Made by a program: the position numbers and the translations under genes. From contig CAWIBR010000016.1 of the NCBI GenBank assembly GCA_963834425.1, positions 1-64,000 of the forward strand: a DNA stretch of 64,000 nucleotides. The letters run 5' to 3'. Positions 1-7,135 of this stretch are shown here, in pieces. The notes below the pieces were generated by a model. The model ran no database searches. It saw nothing but the letters and a program-made list of their open reading frames with translations, and was not told the origin of the DNA. Positions within the stretch are counted from its first letter, which is position 1; each line of letters begins with the position of its first letter. This DNA comes from CAVURS01 sp963834425 (GTDB lineage Bacteria; Actinomycetota; Actinomycetes; Actinomycetales; CAVURS01).

Positions 1-398
1 CAGCGGGCCACCTTCGGAATACCTTGCGAGCACGGCGCGTTCGACTTGGTCGACGAGTTCACCCCCAACATCAACGGCAAGCCGACGTCTGGGGGGCGAA
101 AAGACCGGACACCCCAAAGACAAGGCCAGATCAACGATGCGGTGTACGCCCTGCTGGGCGAGATCCACGAGACAGTAAAGGGTCGGCGAAGCATCGCCGA
201 GTCCTGGAACAACTGGCTCAAGGCCCACCTCGGCCGGTCGGCCAGGCCGCCGACAAGTCCACCGGACGAGCCAAGTCCCTGAACCCGGACCAGCAGCTCC
301 TGGACTACCTGTTCACCGCCCTTGCTTTCAACGCCGACAAGTGGCACCGCGCCCACCGCGGCACCCAACGCGACGCCGAGAACCCGGCCTGGTCGTGA
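1..398 (+). pseudogene. Unrecognised coding fragment, frameshifted, cut by window edge
   Basis: Reading is open from base 1 in frame 1 to a stop at 280-282 (includes RSIAESWNNWLKAHLG). Coding-like sequence then continues from about 245 in frame 3 to a stop at 396-398 (includes QQLLDYLFTALAFNADKWH). The two halves read like one protein broken by a one-base shift near 240. The start lies before the window. I recognise no family. The composition (Lys, Asn, Trp) is less extreme than in neighbouring chromosomal genes, which would fit acquired DNA, but this is inference. Confidence 0.4.
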
Positions 399-469
399 CA
401 GCCGCCCGCCGACAGGTCGGCAAGACCCGAGGGTCAGAACACAAACCAGCCCCAAAGAGACCCACCACC

Positions 470-1656
470 ATGACTACCACCGACACCCTCGCGACCCCCA
501 CCGGCGTCACCGGCCGAGGCACCCGGCAGCCGAAGCCCGCACAGCACCGCATCAAGGTCGCCCCGCTCGCTCTGGAGACCCTGCAGGAGCAAGTGGAGGA
601 GATCTGGGCGGCCTCGAGATCTGGCCCGCCGAGTCCCTGCACTACGCCCTCGAGATCGCCAACTCGATCTTCGAGCACGCCCGCACTCAAAAGGCGTTCT
701 CCATGTTCGACCTTCAGGGCGCACGCGTGGAGAGCCTCCTACGCGAAGTGCGGCCCCAGTGCCTGGCGGCCGTCACCGACAAGACCGTCAACCTGTCCCT
801 TCCCAGCCCAGCGCTGGACCCGGCCAGTGACGCCGCGCGGCTGGCCCGAAACATCCTCATCGCCCTGCACTCCACCGCCCGGTACCTGGTCGACGCGACG
901 GTCTGGGCCAAGGCGCCCCGTGCCGAGCTGCCCGCCTCGGTGGCCCCGAAAGCCCTCCAGCAACGCGCCGGGCGGCCCATCACGATGACGAGATCGCGCT
1001 CGCCAACCTCCACTTCTTCGCACTGTCGGGATCCCGTGCAGTCCCGATCGCCGTCGGCTACGGCGTTGTTCAAGCGGGCGCCAGCATCAGCGAGGCTGCA
1101 GTCACCTGCCTCAGCGACTTCGATCACGCAGAACACCCCAAGTACGTGGAGGCTCCTGGCCGAGGAGTGCATCGGAGAAGGACCCTCACACTGAGCGGAT
1201 TCACCAGCACGCTGGTGTCCTTGGACCTCGACCTTCTCCGCAGGTCTGGCAAGCTCTGCGAAGCCATCACCGGCGGCTCGGTGATGCTCCGGAAACGGAA
1301 GATCCCGGGGAGGACGACCGGGCGGCCACGCCCAGCGCAGGCAAGAGGGACTGGTACGACATCAAGAAGTACGACGACGCCGCATCGCGGCTCCAGACAA
1401 ACCTGACCCGTCACCTCGCCCAAGGCGGGGTCGACGACCAGGCGACCAACGCGTCCAGCGTCCAGACCTGGTCGACCATGCGCGTTCTCCGCAGTCAGGG
1501 CTTGAAAGCCGCCATGGACCACCACTTCGGCCCCGGACCGCACAACGGCGCACGCACACCGGCCTCGCCAACGAACTCCAGATGGACTTCTCCGACTTCG
1601 AGGACCTCAAAGTCACGATGTCCTCGGTGGCACGAGAAGCACCACTGGCGGCTTAA
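470..1656 (+). pseudogene. Unrecognised gene(s) with several frameshifts
   Basis: An ATG at 470 opens a protein (MTTTDTLATPTG...) that stays coding-like in frame 2 to about 610. It then continues in frame 1 (GLEIWPAESLHYALEIANS to about 975, with many Ala/Leu-rich helical segments), then frame 3 from 978 (HHDDEIALANLHFFALSG), then frame 1 from about 1285 (KRDWYDIKKYDDAASRLQ, MRVLRSQGLKAAMDHHFG), and finally frame 3 to a TAA at 1654-1656 (ANELQMDFSDFEDLKVT). This may be one long gene or two. No domain is recognised. At least three shifts in 1.2 kb make true decay possible, but indel errors as seen elsewhere in the window are also possible. Confidence 0.4.
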
Positions 1657-1975
1657 GGTCCGAACGGCCAGCCATCGCGAAGCCAACCGAGCTGGCCACC
1701 CACCGGCGCCCACATCTTGCTCTGATGAGAGCTTCAATCCGCCCACATTGACGCGGCCTGGCCCATGGCGAAAGGCGCCGGTACAAATCGACTGAGGGCG
1801 GTGCCCGCCCGGGGGGTCTGGGGCGCATCTAGCTCGCGGAGGCTGCACGTGGCGCCAGCCGACCGGACGGCACTGCAAGCATCGCAGCAACCAAGGTCCG
1901 GCCCGTTGGGCTAGCCGAGTGGAGTGAGTGCAGCGTCGGCTGCAGGGAGTGGTCGTAGGTGCCGATATTTCGTGG
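1657..1975. other. Gene-poor stretch, nothing recognised
   Basis: No convincing reading frame with a ribosome binding site, no RNA gene and no strong hairpin were seen here. It separates the broken genes on the left from the small-peptide and repeat cluster on the right. Confidence 0.4.
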
Positions 1976-2215
1976 ATGCAGCGCAAGCACTCGTGGAGCG
2001 GGAGCAGGTCGGAGACGCTGGGCGCTGTCGTCGTGGTCGTCTCGATGCTGACCGCGTTCGCGGCGGTGACGGCCGACATGGTCTGGGGTGTCAAGGCCGC
2101 TGGTGAGTCCGCCGGCCTCGCCCTGTTTGTGGCGGCGCTAGTGGTCGGTCCGTTCGACGCCCAGACCCTTCGCGGCAAGGATCGGCCCGTAGACGATGCG
2201 GCCTGGCGCCGCTAG
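1976..2215 (+). CDS. Small putative membrane protein (79 aa)
   Basis: ATG at 1976 (MQRKHSW) leads to a TAG at 2213-2215. The start is uncertain; an in-frame upstream start at 1928 would give 95 residues. Two hydrophobic stretches are visible: a Val-rich one at about residues 17-32 (GAVVVVVSMLTAFAAV) and a second at about 45-57 (SAGLALFVAALVVG), followed by a charged tail. No family is recognised. It sits just before the first copy of the interspersed repeat, beside two other tiny membrane-peptide genes. Confidence 0.4.
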   Translation: MQRKHSWSGSRSETLGAVVVVVSMLTAFAAVTADMVWGVKAAGESAGLALFVAALVVGPFDAQTLRGKDRPVDDAAWRR

Positions 2216-2244
2216 TCGGAGTTCTTGACACGGTGGCTGATGAC

Positions 2245-2330
2245 GCTGCCCGGCCAGGCCCTGCGCCGTCAACCGCTGACCTGGTGCGGCGAGGCCACCT
2301 GAAGCTGACCGGACAGCACTTTCCAGCGTG
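2245..2330. repeat. Interspersed repeat, copy 1 (divergent)
   Basis: Left end GCTGCCCGGCC (2245-2255) and right end GACCGGACAGCACTT (2307-2321) have partly complementary ends (GCTGCCCGG / CCGGACAGC). Same architecture as copies 2-4 but the most divergent: the left arm departs after 11 bases and the right arm carries an extra base. Confidence 0.5.
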
Positions 2331-2363
2331 CCACCAACCACCTCGCCTGGCTCGACATACAGT

Positions 2364-2443
2364 GCTGCCCGGCCGGTGGGCGCCGCAGCCGCCGTCACAG
2401 TGGTCACGGCACCCTTCCAACCGGACAGCACTTCGAGCATGAC
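2364..2443. repeat. Interspersed repeat, copy 2
   Basis: Left end GCTGCCCGGCCGGTGGG (2364-2380); right end AACCGGACAGCACTTCGAG then CATGAC (2419-2443). On the minus strand the unit reads as an open frame beginning MLEVLSGW and passing in frame through PTGRAA at the left arm. Confidence 0.65.
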
Positions 2444-2476
2444 ACCGCTGCGTCGACTAGGCGCGACGAGAAAGGG

Positions 2477-2563
2477 TCAGCGGCGGCGACGTCCTACCAA
2501 CACGACCGCAACGGCTCCGCAGACCGCGCCGACGACACCGGCGATGATCAAACTGCCGAGCAT
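2477..2563 (-). CDS. Tiny hydrophobic peptide (28 aa)
   Basis: ATG at 2563-2561 is preceded by GGGAG seven bases upstream on the minus strand, a good Shine-Dalgarno. The product starts MLGSLIIAGVV, has one predicted transmembrane helix of about 19 residues, and ends VGRRRR followed by TGA at 2479-2477. The basic tail suggests an N-out/C-in single-pass topology. It lies between repeat copies 2 and 3 and its start (MLG..I.GVV) resembles the 24-residue peptide at 3163. Function unknown; peptides of this size can be type I toxins, membrane-complex subunits or small regulators, and nothing here decides between them. Confidence 0.45.
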   Translation of the reverse strand: MLGSLIIAGVVGAVCGAVAVVLVGRRRR

Positions 2564-2596
2564 GATCGGACTCCCATCAACCAGCCTGGCGACTGC

Positions 2597-2712
2597 GCTG
2601 CCCGGCCGGTTGGCCCATGGGCGCCGTTCCTCGGATGAACCCGGGGGTGGCACACCACCGATCCTCGGACAGACACGGCTGACCCATGCCGACCGGGCAG
2701 CCATCCGAGCAT
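2597..2712. repeat. Interspersed repeat, copy 3
   Basis: Left end GCTGCCCGGCCGGTTGG (2597-2613); right end GACCGGGCAGCCATCCGAG then CAT (2691-2712). The minus-strand frame starts MLGWLPGR and reads in frame into GPTGRAA at the far end, as in copies 2 and 4. Confidence 0.65.
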
Positions 2713-2854
2713 CGGACAACTCGGAGCGCCCGGCCAGTCGAGACAGCTCAACGAGTGTGCCGCCCCGTCGGGTTCCGGGTGCAACCACGCGGGCCGGGGT
2801 GCATCCTGAACGCCTCGGGTCTCGGGGGGCGTGCGGGAGGACTCAGACTCGGAG

Positions 2855-2890
2855 CAGCGCCCCGCCCACCAAGTCGTGGCCGGGGCGCTG
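2855..2890. terminator. Hairpin, family GCGCCCCG-CCAC
   Basis: CAGCGCCCCGCCCAC (2855-2869) pairs with GTGGCCGGGGCGCTG (2876-2890), 14 of 15 pairs, with a 6-base loop. No U-tract. It is nearly the same stem as the hairpin at 3034 and overlaps the left end of repeat copy 4. Confidence 0.5.
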
Positions 2891-3032
2891 CCCGGCCGGT
2901 GGGTCCCGGTCGCGGTGGCCCAGGCAGCAGGGGTGTCTGGAGCGCTCGGGCCGGCCGGCAGCGCGCCAAGTGTGGCAGCGCAAAAGCACGTCCATTGGCC
3001 GCCGTCCGACCGGACAGCCATTCGAGCATGAC
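2887..3032. repeat. Interspersed repeat, copy 4
   Basis: Left end GCTGCCCGGCCGGTGGG (2887-2903); right end GACCGGACAGCCATTCGAG then CATGAC (3008-3032). Minus-strand frame starts MLEWLSGRTAANGR and reads in frame to GPTGRAA. It is followed directly by the hairpin at 3034. Confidence 0.65.
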
Positions 3033-3033
3033 A

Positions 3034-3066
3034 GCGCCCCGTCCACATTGCGCGTGGACGGGGCGC
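3034..3066. terminator. Perfect 13-bp hairpin
   Basis: GCGCCCCGTCCAC (3034-3046) and GTGGACGGGGCGC (3054-3066) pair perfectly around a 7-base loop. There is no U-tract, which is common for actinobacterial intrinsic terminators. It precedes the 24-residue peptide gene. Confidence 0.6.
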
Positions 3067-3162
3067 CGTCGTCGCTCGTGTCAGGCATCCTGCCGGACCC
3101 GCCCGACGGGCGGCTCGGTTGGAAGTGAAGCAAGATGTCGTCGGCACACGAGGAGGAACCTG

Positions 3163-3237
3163 ATGCTAGGACTCGGAATCGTCGGCGTGATTATCGTCGT
3201 CGTTGTCGTGATTATCATCATCCGCGCGGTGCTGTAG
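3163..3237 (+). CDS. Tiny hydrophobic peptide (24 aa)
   Basis: A strong Shine-Dalgarno AGGAGG (3151-3156) lies six bases before ATG 3163; stop TAG at 3235-3237. The product begins MLGLGIVGVI and ends IIIIRAVL: almost all Val/Ile with one Arg, one transmembrane helix and no other charged residue. The transcription unit is bracketed by perfect hairpins at 3034 and 3246. The clear ribosome binding site and flanking terminators argue that it is a real gene. No known family is assigned; a hydrophobic type I toxin or a small membrane regulator are possibilities only. Confidence 0.6.
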   Translation: MLGLGIVGVIIVVVVVIIIIRAVL

Positions 3238-3245
3238 TCACGGAC

Positions 3246-3280
3246 AGCGCCGCGTCCACGTAGCTCGTGGACGCGGCGCT
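3246..3280. terminator. Perfect 14-bp hairpin terminator
   Basis: AGCGCCGCGTCCAC (3246-3259) pairs with GTGGACGCGGCGCT (3267-3280) across a 7-base loop, nine bases after the stop of the 24-residue peptide. Related in sequence to the hairpins at 2855 and 3034. It may also end the convergent LysR transcript. Confidence 0.65.
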
Positions 3281-3330
3281 TGCCAACCGACCCAGCACGT
3301 TGGCCGGGGACGCGGGGGAAGGGTTTCGGC

Positions 3331-4279
3331 CTACGACCGTGACTTGCGCTGGGCGATGATGTGGCCGATGAGGTCGCGGGCCGCTCCTGCTGGTTGCTGG
3401 CGAGCGCCGAGCCAGATCGCGTAGAGCGTGCGGTGGAGCTCGACGCCTTCGACGGGCACTTGGACGAGCTGACCTCGGGTGACGTCGTCCCGGACGGCGA
3501 GCCAGCTGAGCACGGCCGGCCCGGCGCCGGCGACAACGGCCGCACGGATTGCTGTAGTGGTGGACAAGGAGATCGCCGGCTCCGCCCTATCGAACGTCGT
3601 ACCAAGAGCCTGGCGCAGCGCGGCCTCGAGTGCTTCGCGGGTGCCCGAGCCTTGCTCTCGTACGACGAGGGGTGTCGCGGCCAGCTCGGCGGCAGTGATG
3701 GGCTTGCGGCGACGAGCCCAGGGATGGGCGGGTGCCACGACGACGGCCAGCCGGTCATGGCCGACGACCCGCGAGCGCAGGGACGACGGCATGCGCGGCC
3801 CTTCGACGAAGCCGAGGTCGGCCTGCCCGTCACGCACCTGACTGATCACCGCCAGGCTGTTCGTGGCCGTGAGCTCGATGTCCGGCGTGTGACCCGCTCG
3901 GTGTCCGGCCGCGATCCGGAAGGCGACGAGCCATCCCGGCAGCAGGTGCTCGGCGATGGTCAGGCTGGCGCTGACCTTCAGCCGCTCATGGTGCTCCTGC
4001 CGCAGCATGGCCAGGCCGGCCTCGAACTCGGTTGCGGCGCCGAGCAATTGCGCGGCCCATTCGGCGACCACGACGCCGTCACTGGTCAACAGCAGAGCCC
4101 CGGGCAGCTCGTCGTACGAGGACGACGCCCGTCTGAGCTTCCAGCGACCGGATGCGGGCCGAGATGGCCTGCTGGCTGATCCCCACCTCCGCTGCTGCTG
4201 CGTTGAAGCTGCCCGCGCGAGCCACCGCGAGCAGCACCTCCAGGGCGCGTAACTCCGGCATGTGCCCGGTGAGCAGCAT
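3331..4279 (-). CDS. LysR-family transcriptional regulator (frameshifted)
   Basis: The N-terminal winged helix is read from ATG 4279 (MLLTGHMPELRALEVLLAVA, then NAAAAEVGISQQAISARIRS, a typical LysR helix-turn-helix). The effector-binding domain is read in another frame from about 4130 to the stop at 3333-3331 (LPGALLLTSDGVVVAEW ... ADLGFVEGP ... VVREQGSGTREALEAALRQ). The break is between about 4080 and 4135, in the linker after LEAQTGVVLVRR, so a single indel splits an otherwise complete gene of about 315 residues. It is transcribed away from the MFS exporter at 4427 and is probably its regulator. The effector-domain GSGTRE motif resembles CbbR/CysB-like sulphur or carbon regulators, but the ligand is unknown. 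Confidence 0.8.
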
Positions 4280-4298
4280 GGCCGGATCGTAGCCGCCA

Positions 4299-4317
4299 GT
4301 TGCAACCCCAGGTTGTA
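4299..4317. promoter_or_regulatory. Possible LysR operator between lysR and MFS gene
   Basis: GTTGCAAC followed by CCCAG and GTTGTAT forms a short imperfect dyad (core CAAC-N5-GTTG) in the divergent intergenic region, 20 bases from the LysR start. LysR proteins usually bind T-N11-A dyads in such positions. Weak evidence. Confidence 0.25.
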
Positions 4318-4426
4318 TATCGCCAGGTCCAACCCACCTACTGTCCGCCCCGCCCCGGCCGGAGAGTGGAGGCAGTCGGCACCGGGTCACCCGTCCCACC
4401 GCCGGAGAAACGCCCAGGAGCACATC

Positions 4427-5971
4427 ATGTGGAGAACCATCAACCGGCGCCGACTGACGCTGACCGCGATGATCTTCGCCGTCGCCATGACCTTCATCGA
4501 CCAGACCATCGTGTCCATCGCGGCCCCGACCATCCAGTCCGACCTGGGCCTGTCCAGCACCGGGATCCAGTGGGCCGTCAACGCCTACATCCTCGCGACG
4601 GCCGCCTTCTTCGCCTTCGGCGGGCACCTCACCGACACCGTCGGCGCCCGCCGCATGGTTCTGATCGGCACGACCGTGTTCGCCGGCGCCTCCGCCCTGT
4701 GCGGTCTGACACCCTCAGGCCCGCTGGCTGAGACCTGGCTGATCACCTTCCGGGCGATCCAGGGCGTCGGCGGTGCCTTGCTCTACCCGGCGGCCCTGGC
4801 CATCGTCGCGGGCGCATTCCCGGCGCCCAAACGGGGCCGCGCCCTAGCGATGTTCTTCGGCATCGCCGGCGGTCTGACCGCTGTCGGCCCCTCGGTCGGC
4901 GGCTTCCTCGTCGGGTGGAGCTGGCGGTCGATCTTCTGGATCAACGTGCCGGTCGCGGCTGTCGCCATCGTGCTCACCCTGCTGGCCCGGCCGGCATCGA
5001 CGACAAAGGCGGCGCGGATGGACTACCGCGGCCTCGCCCTGGTCACCAGCGGCGTCGCGTTGAGCGTCTTCGGATTCCAGCAGGCCGCCCAGTGGGGCTG
5101 GACCAGCACCGCGAGCATCGCCTCGATCGTCGCCGGCGCCGGCCTGCTCGTGGCCTTCGCCATCGCGGAGACCCGCACCGCGTCTCCCGTACTGCAGCTG
5201 CGGATGTTCCGCGATCGCGCGTTCGCTGTCGACAACATCGTGCTCGGCCTCGCGACGATGGTCTTCGTCCCGCTGTTCTTCTTCGCCAGCGTCTACGCCC
5301 AGGTAGCCCTCGGCCAGTCCGCCAGCCAGGCCAGCCTGATCCTGCTGTACTTCTTCGCCGGCTTCATCGTCGCCGCGCAGCTCGGTGGCCGGATGCTAGA
5401 CCGCCGCGGCGCCCGCCCCGCCGTCATCACCGGCAGCGTCCTGGCCAGCGTCGGCCTGGCGCTGTGGGCCCAGCGCGTCACCAGCTTGCAGGCGGCCCCA
5501 CAGATCTGGGCCATCGTGCTGACCGGCGCGGGCATGGGCCTAATGCTCGGGCAAGCGAACACCGACGCGTTGAACCACGCCCCCAGCAACGCATACGGTC
5601 AGGCCACCGGCATAACGCAGACCATCCGCAACTACGGCGCGGCACTCGGTCTCGCACTCCTGGGCACCGTCCTGGTGACGAGCCTGAGGACCCACGTCAC
5701 CGCCTCCCTCCTAGCGATGGGCGTGCCAAGTCAGACCGCTCACGAGACCGCCAACCGCGTCGCGCAGCTCTCCGGGGCTAGCACGCACGGAACGATCCCG
5801 CCCTTCATCCGCCTCGATGTCGCCGCCGCAACCCAAAGCGTGCTCTACGTCATGGCCGCCGTGATGGCTCTCGCCGCTCTGATCGCGATCCGCTGGATGC
5901 CCCGCCATACGCCCACCCACGAGCAGCCGCAGCCGGCCGAAACCGACCTGCGGACCGCGGTCAGCGTCTGA
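4427..5971 (+). CDS. MFS drug exporter, DHA2 (14-helix) family
   Basis: 514 residues from ATG 4427, with AGGAG seven bases upstream. The first helix carries the DHA2 signature MTFIDQTIVSIAAPTIQSDL, followed by motif A-like GHLTDTVGARRM and motif C-like GGLTAVGPSVGGFLVGWSWR, then 14 hydrophobic segments overall. Such proteins export drugs, dyes or biocides using the proton gradient in the cytoplasmic membrane. It is divergent from the LysR gene and alone in its transcript, which ends at the hairpin at 5986. The substrate cannot be told from the sequence. Confidence 0.9.
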   Translation: MWRTINRRRLTLTAMIFAVAMTFIDQTIVSIAAPTIQSDLGLSSTGIQWAVNAYILATAAFFAFGGHLTDTVGARRMVLIGTTVFAGASALCGLTPSGPLAETWLITFRAIQGVGGALLYPAALAIVAGAFPAPKRGRALAMFFGIAGGLTAVGPSVGGFLVGWSWRSIFWINVPVAAVAIVLTLLARPASTTKAARMDYRGLALVTSGVALSVFGFQQAAQWGWTSTASIASIVAGAGLLVAFAIAETRTASPVLQLRMFRDRAFAVDNIVLGLATMVFVPLFFFASVYAQVALGQSASQASLILLYFFAGFIVAAQLGGRMLDRRGARPAVITGSVLASVGLALWAQRVTSLQAAPQIWAIVLTGAGMGLMLGQANTDALNHAPSNAYGQATGITQTIRNYGAALGLALLGTVLVTSLRTHVTASLLAMGVPSQTAHETANRVAQLSGASTHGTIPPFIRLDVAAATQSVLYVMAAVMALAALIAIRWMPRHTPTHEQPQPAETDLRTAVSV

Positions 5972-5985
5972 TCCACCGCATCACA

Positions 5986-6017
5986 CGGGAGCACCACGCG
6001 GACGCGTGGTGCTCCCG
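5986..6017. terminator. Intrinsic terminator hairpin after MFS gene
   Basis: CGGGAGCACCACGC and GCGTGGTGCTCCCG pair perfectly (14 bp) around a GGAC loop, 15 bases after the MFS stop. Confidence 0.75.
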
Positions 6018-6281
6018 TCGGCGATCAAGCAACCAGCAGGCAAGCGCCCACCGCGACTGCCCACCACGCCCCCGGACCGTCCTGATCTCGCATGAGACGG
6101 GTGCGTCACACCGCCGCGAAGGGTCGAGGTTGGTTCGGGTCCGGTGGTGCCGCGCCTACGGCCGTCCGTGCGGTTCGGTGTGGTCGGTCCAGCGGTCCGT
6201 TGTCAAGGTGATGACTGATGAGGAGACACTAGGCGGACAGGTCACACCGAGACCTGTACGAGCGGCCAAAGGGGTGAGTTC
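6018..6281. other. Intergenic stretch
   Basis: Between the terminator and the GNAT gene there is no credible reading frame. The GNAT promoter should lie here, but no convincing -35/-10 pair stands out. Confidence 0.3.
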
Positions 6282-6746
6282 GTGAGCTCGGTCGAGATCC
6301 GGGCCGCCAGGGCTGGCGACACTCGCGCCATGGAGGGCGTCTTCCGGCGTGCGTCTTTGTCCAACGCTGGAGATCGAGCGGCCCTGCTTGCCCATCCGGA
6401 GGCGCTCCAGCTGGCCGATGATCTCGCCGGCGGCGGCCGCGTCAGGGTGGCGACGTCACCGGACGGGACGATCGTTGGCTTCGCGAGCACCCGGCCGACT
6501 CAGGCCGCGGTTGTCGAGCTGGATGACCTGTTCGTCGAGCCGGCGTGGATGCGGCGCGGGGTGGCGCGCACCCTGATGAAGAGTGTCGCGGCCCAAGCCG
6601 TCGCTGAGGGAGTGACGCGCGTCGAAGTGACCGCGAACGCACACGCGCTGGAGTTCTACCTGGCCGTCGGCTTCATCCCCGATGGGCCAGCCGACACCGA
6701 GTTCGGGGCGGGGCTCCGGATGCACCTCGACACCGGGAGACCCTGA
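6282..6746 (+). CDS. GNAT-family N-acetyltransferase
   Basis: 154 residues from GTG 6282, with AAAGGGG about eight bases upstream. The fold is complete: N-terminal strand SVEIRAARAGDTRAMEGVF, central strand VVELDDLFVEPAWMRRGVARTLM containing the acetyl-CoA pyrophosphate loop (RRGVAR), and the closing strand RVEVTANAHALEFYLAVGF. Members acetylate amino groups of small molecules, peptides or proteins; the acceptor is unknown. Monocistronic, with about 280 bases free of genes before the tRNA. Confidence 0.85.
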   Translation: MSSVEIRAARAGDTRAMEGVFRRASLSNAGDRAALLAHPEALQLADDLAGGGRVRVATSPDGTIVGFASTRPTQAAVVELDDLFVEPAWMRRGVARTLMKSVAAQAVAEGVTRVEVTANAHALEFYLAVGFIPDGPADTEFGAGLRMHLDTGRP

Positions 6747-7030
6747 CCGCAGTACCGGTTCATGTTCACCCGGCCTGGCGAAACGCCGACATGGCACAGC
6801 GTCTCCTCAGCCACCGTGGGCGGGCAGAAGCCATGTGTCGCGCACCCGAGATGCGTCTTACTGCCGGGATCCGCTTCGTTGGCCCTACGGCGGCAGGCCA
6901 AGCGACAGCAGCCGGAGTCGCCGCTCGCGATGGGGCCAATCTGGCCCTGGTTCCGAATCGGACGGACCACACCGAAGTAGTTTCACCAGGGTTGTCCCGA
7001 GGGTTCTCCCGGCTAGACTCCCCAAGCCCC

Positions 7031-7103
7031 GCCCCCGTAGCTCAGGGGATAGAGCAATGGTTTCCTAAACCATGTGCCGCAGGTTCGAATCCTGCCGGGG
7101 GCA
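7031..7103 (+). tRNA. tRNA-Arg (anticodon CCT)
   Basis: A full cloverleaf is visible: acceptor GCCCCCG (7031-7037) pairs with CGGGGGC (7096-7102); D-arm with AGCTCAGGGGATAGAGC; anticodon stem ATGGT/ACCAT with loop TTCCTAA, giving anticodon CCT (codon AGG); T-arm GCAGG TTCGAAT CCTGC; discriminator A at 7103. CCA is not encoded. Such minor Arg tRNAs are frequent integration sites. Confidence 0.95.
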
Positions 7104-7135
7104 CCCGAAACCGCCGGTGCTACATCGTCTTTGCT

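Noticed and set aside
2245..3032. Integron attC sites or gene-cassette array
   Set aside because: The repeat ends lack the RYYYAAC/GTTRRRY core and there is no integrase gene.
3163..3237. Type I toxin assignment for the 24-residue peptide
   Set aside because: Hydrophobicity and size fit, but no antisense RNA promoter or known toxin family match is visible, so function is left open.
1..3300. Prophage or plasmid
   Set aside because: No integrase, terminase, capsid, replication or transfer protein could be recognised; only unrecognised broken frames and repeats.
6747..7030. Several 60-100 codon frames on both strands before the tRNA
   Set aside because: No ribosome binding sites, atypical codon use and mutual overlap; treated as non-coding.
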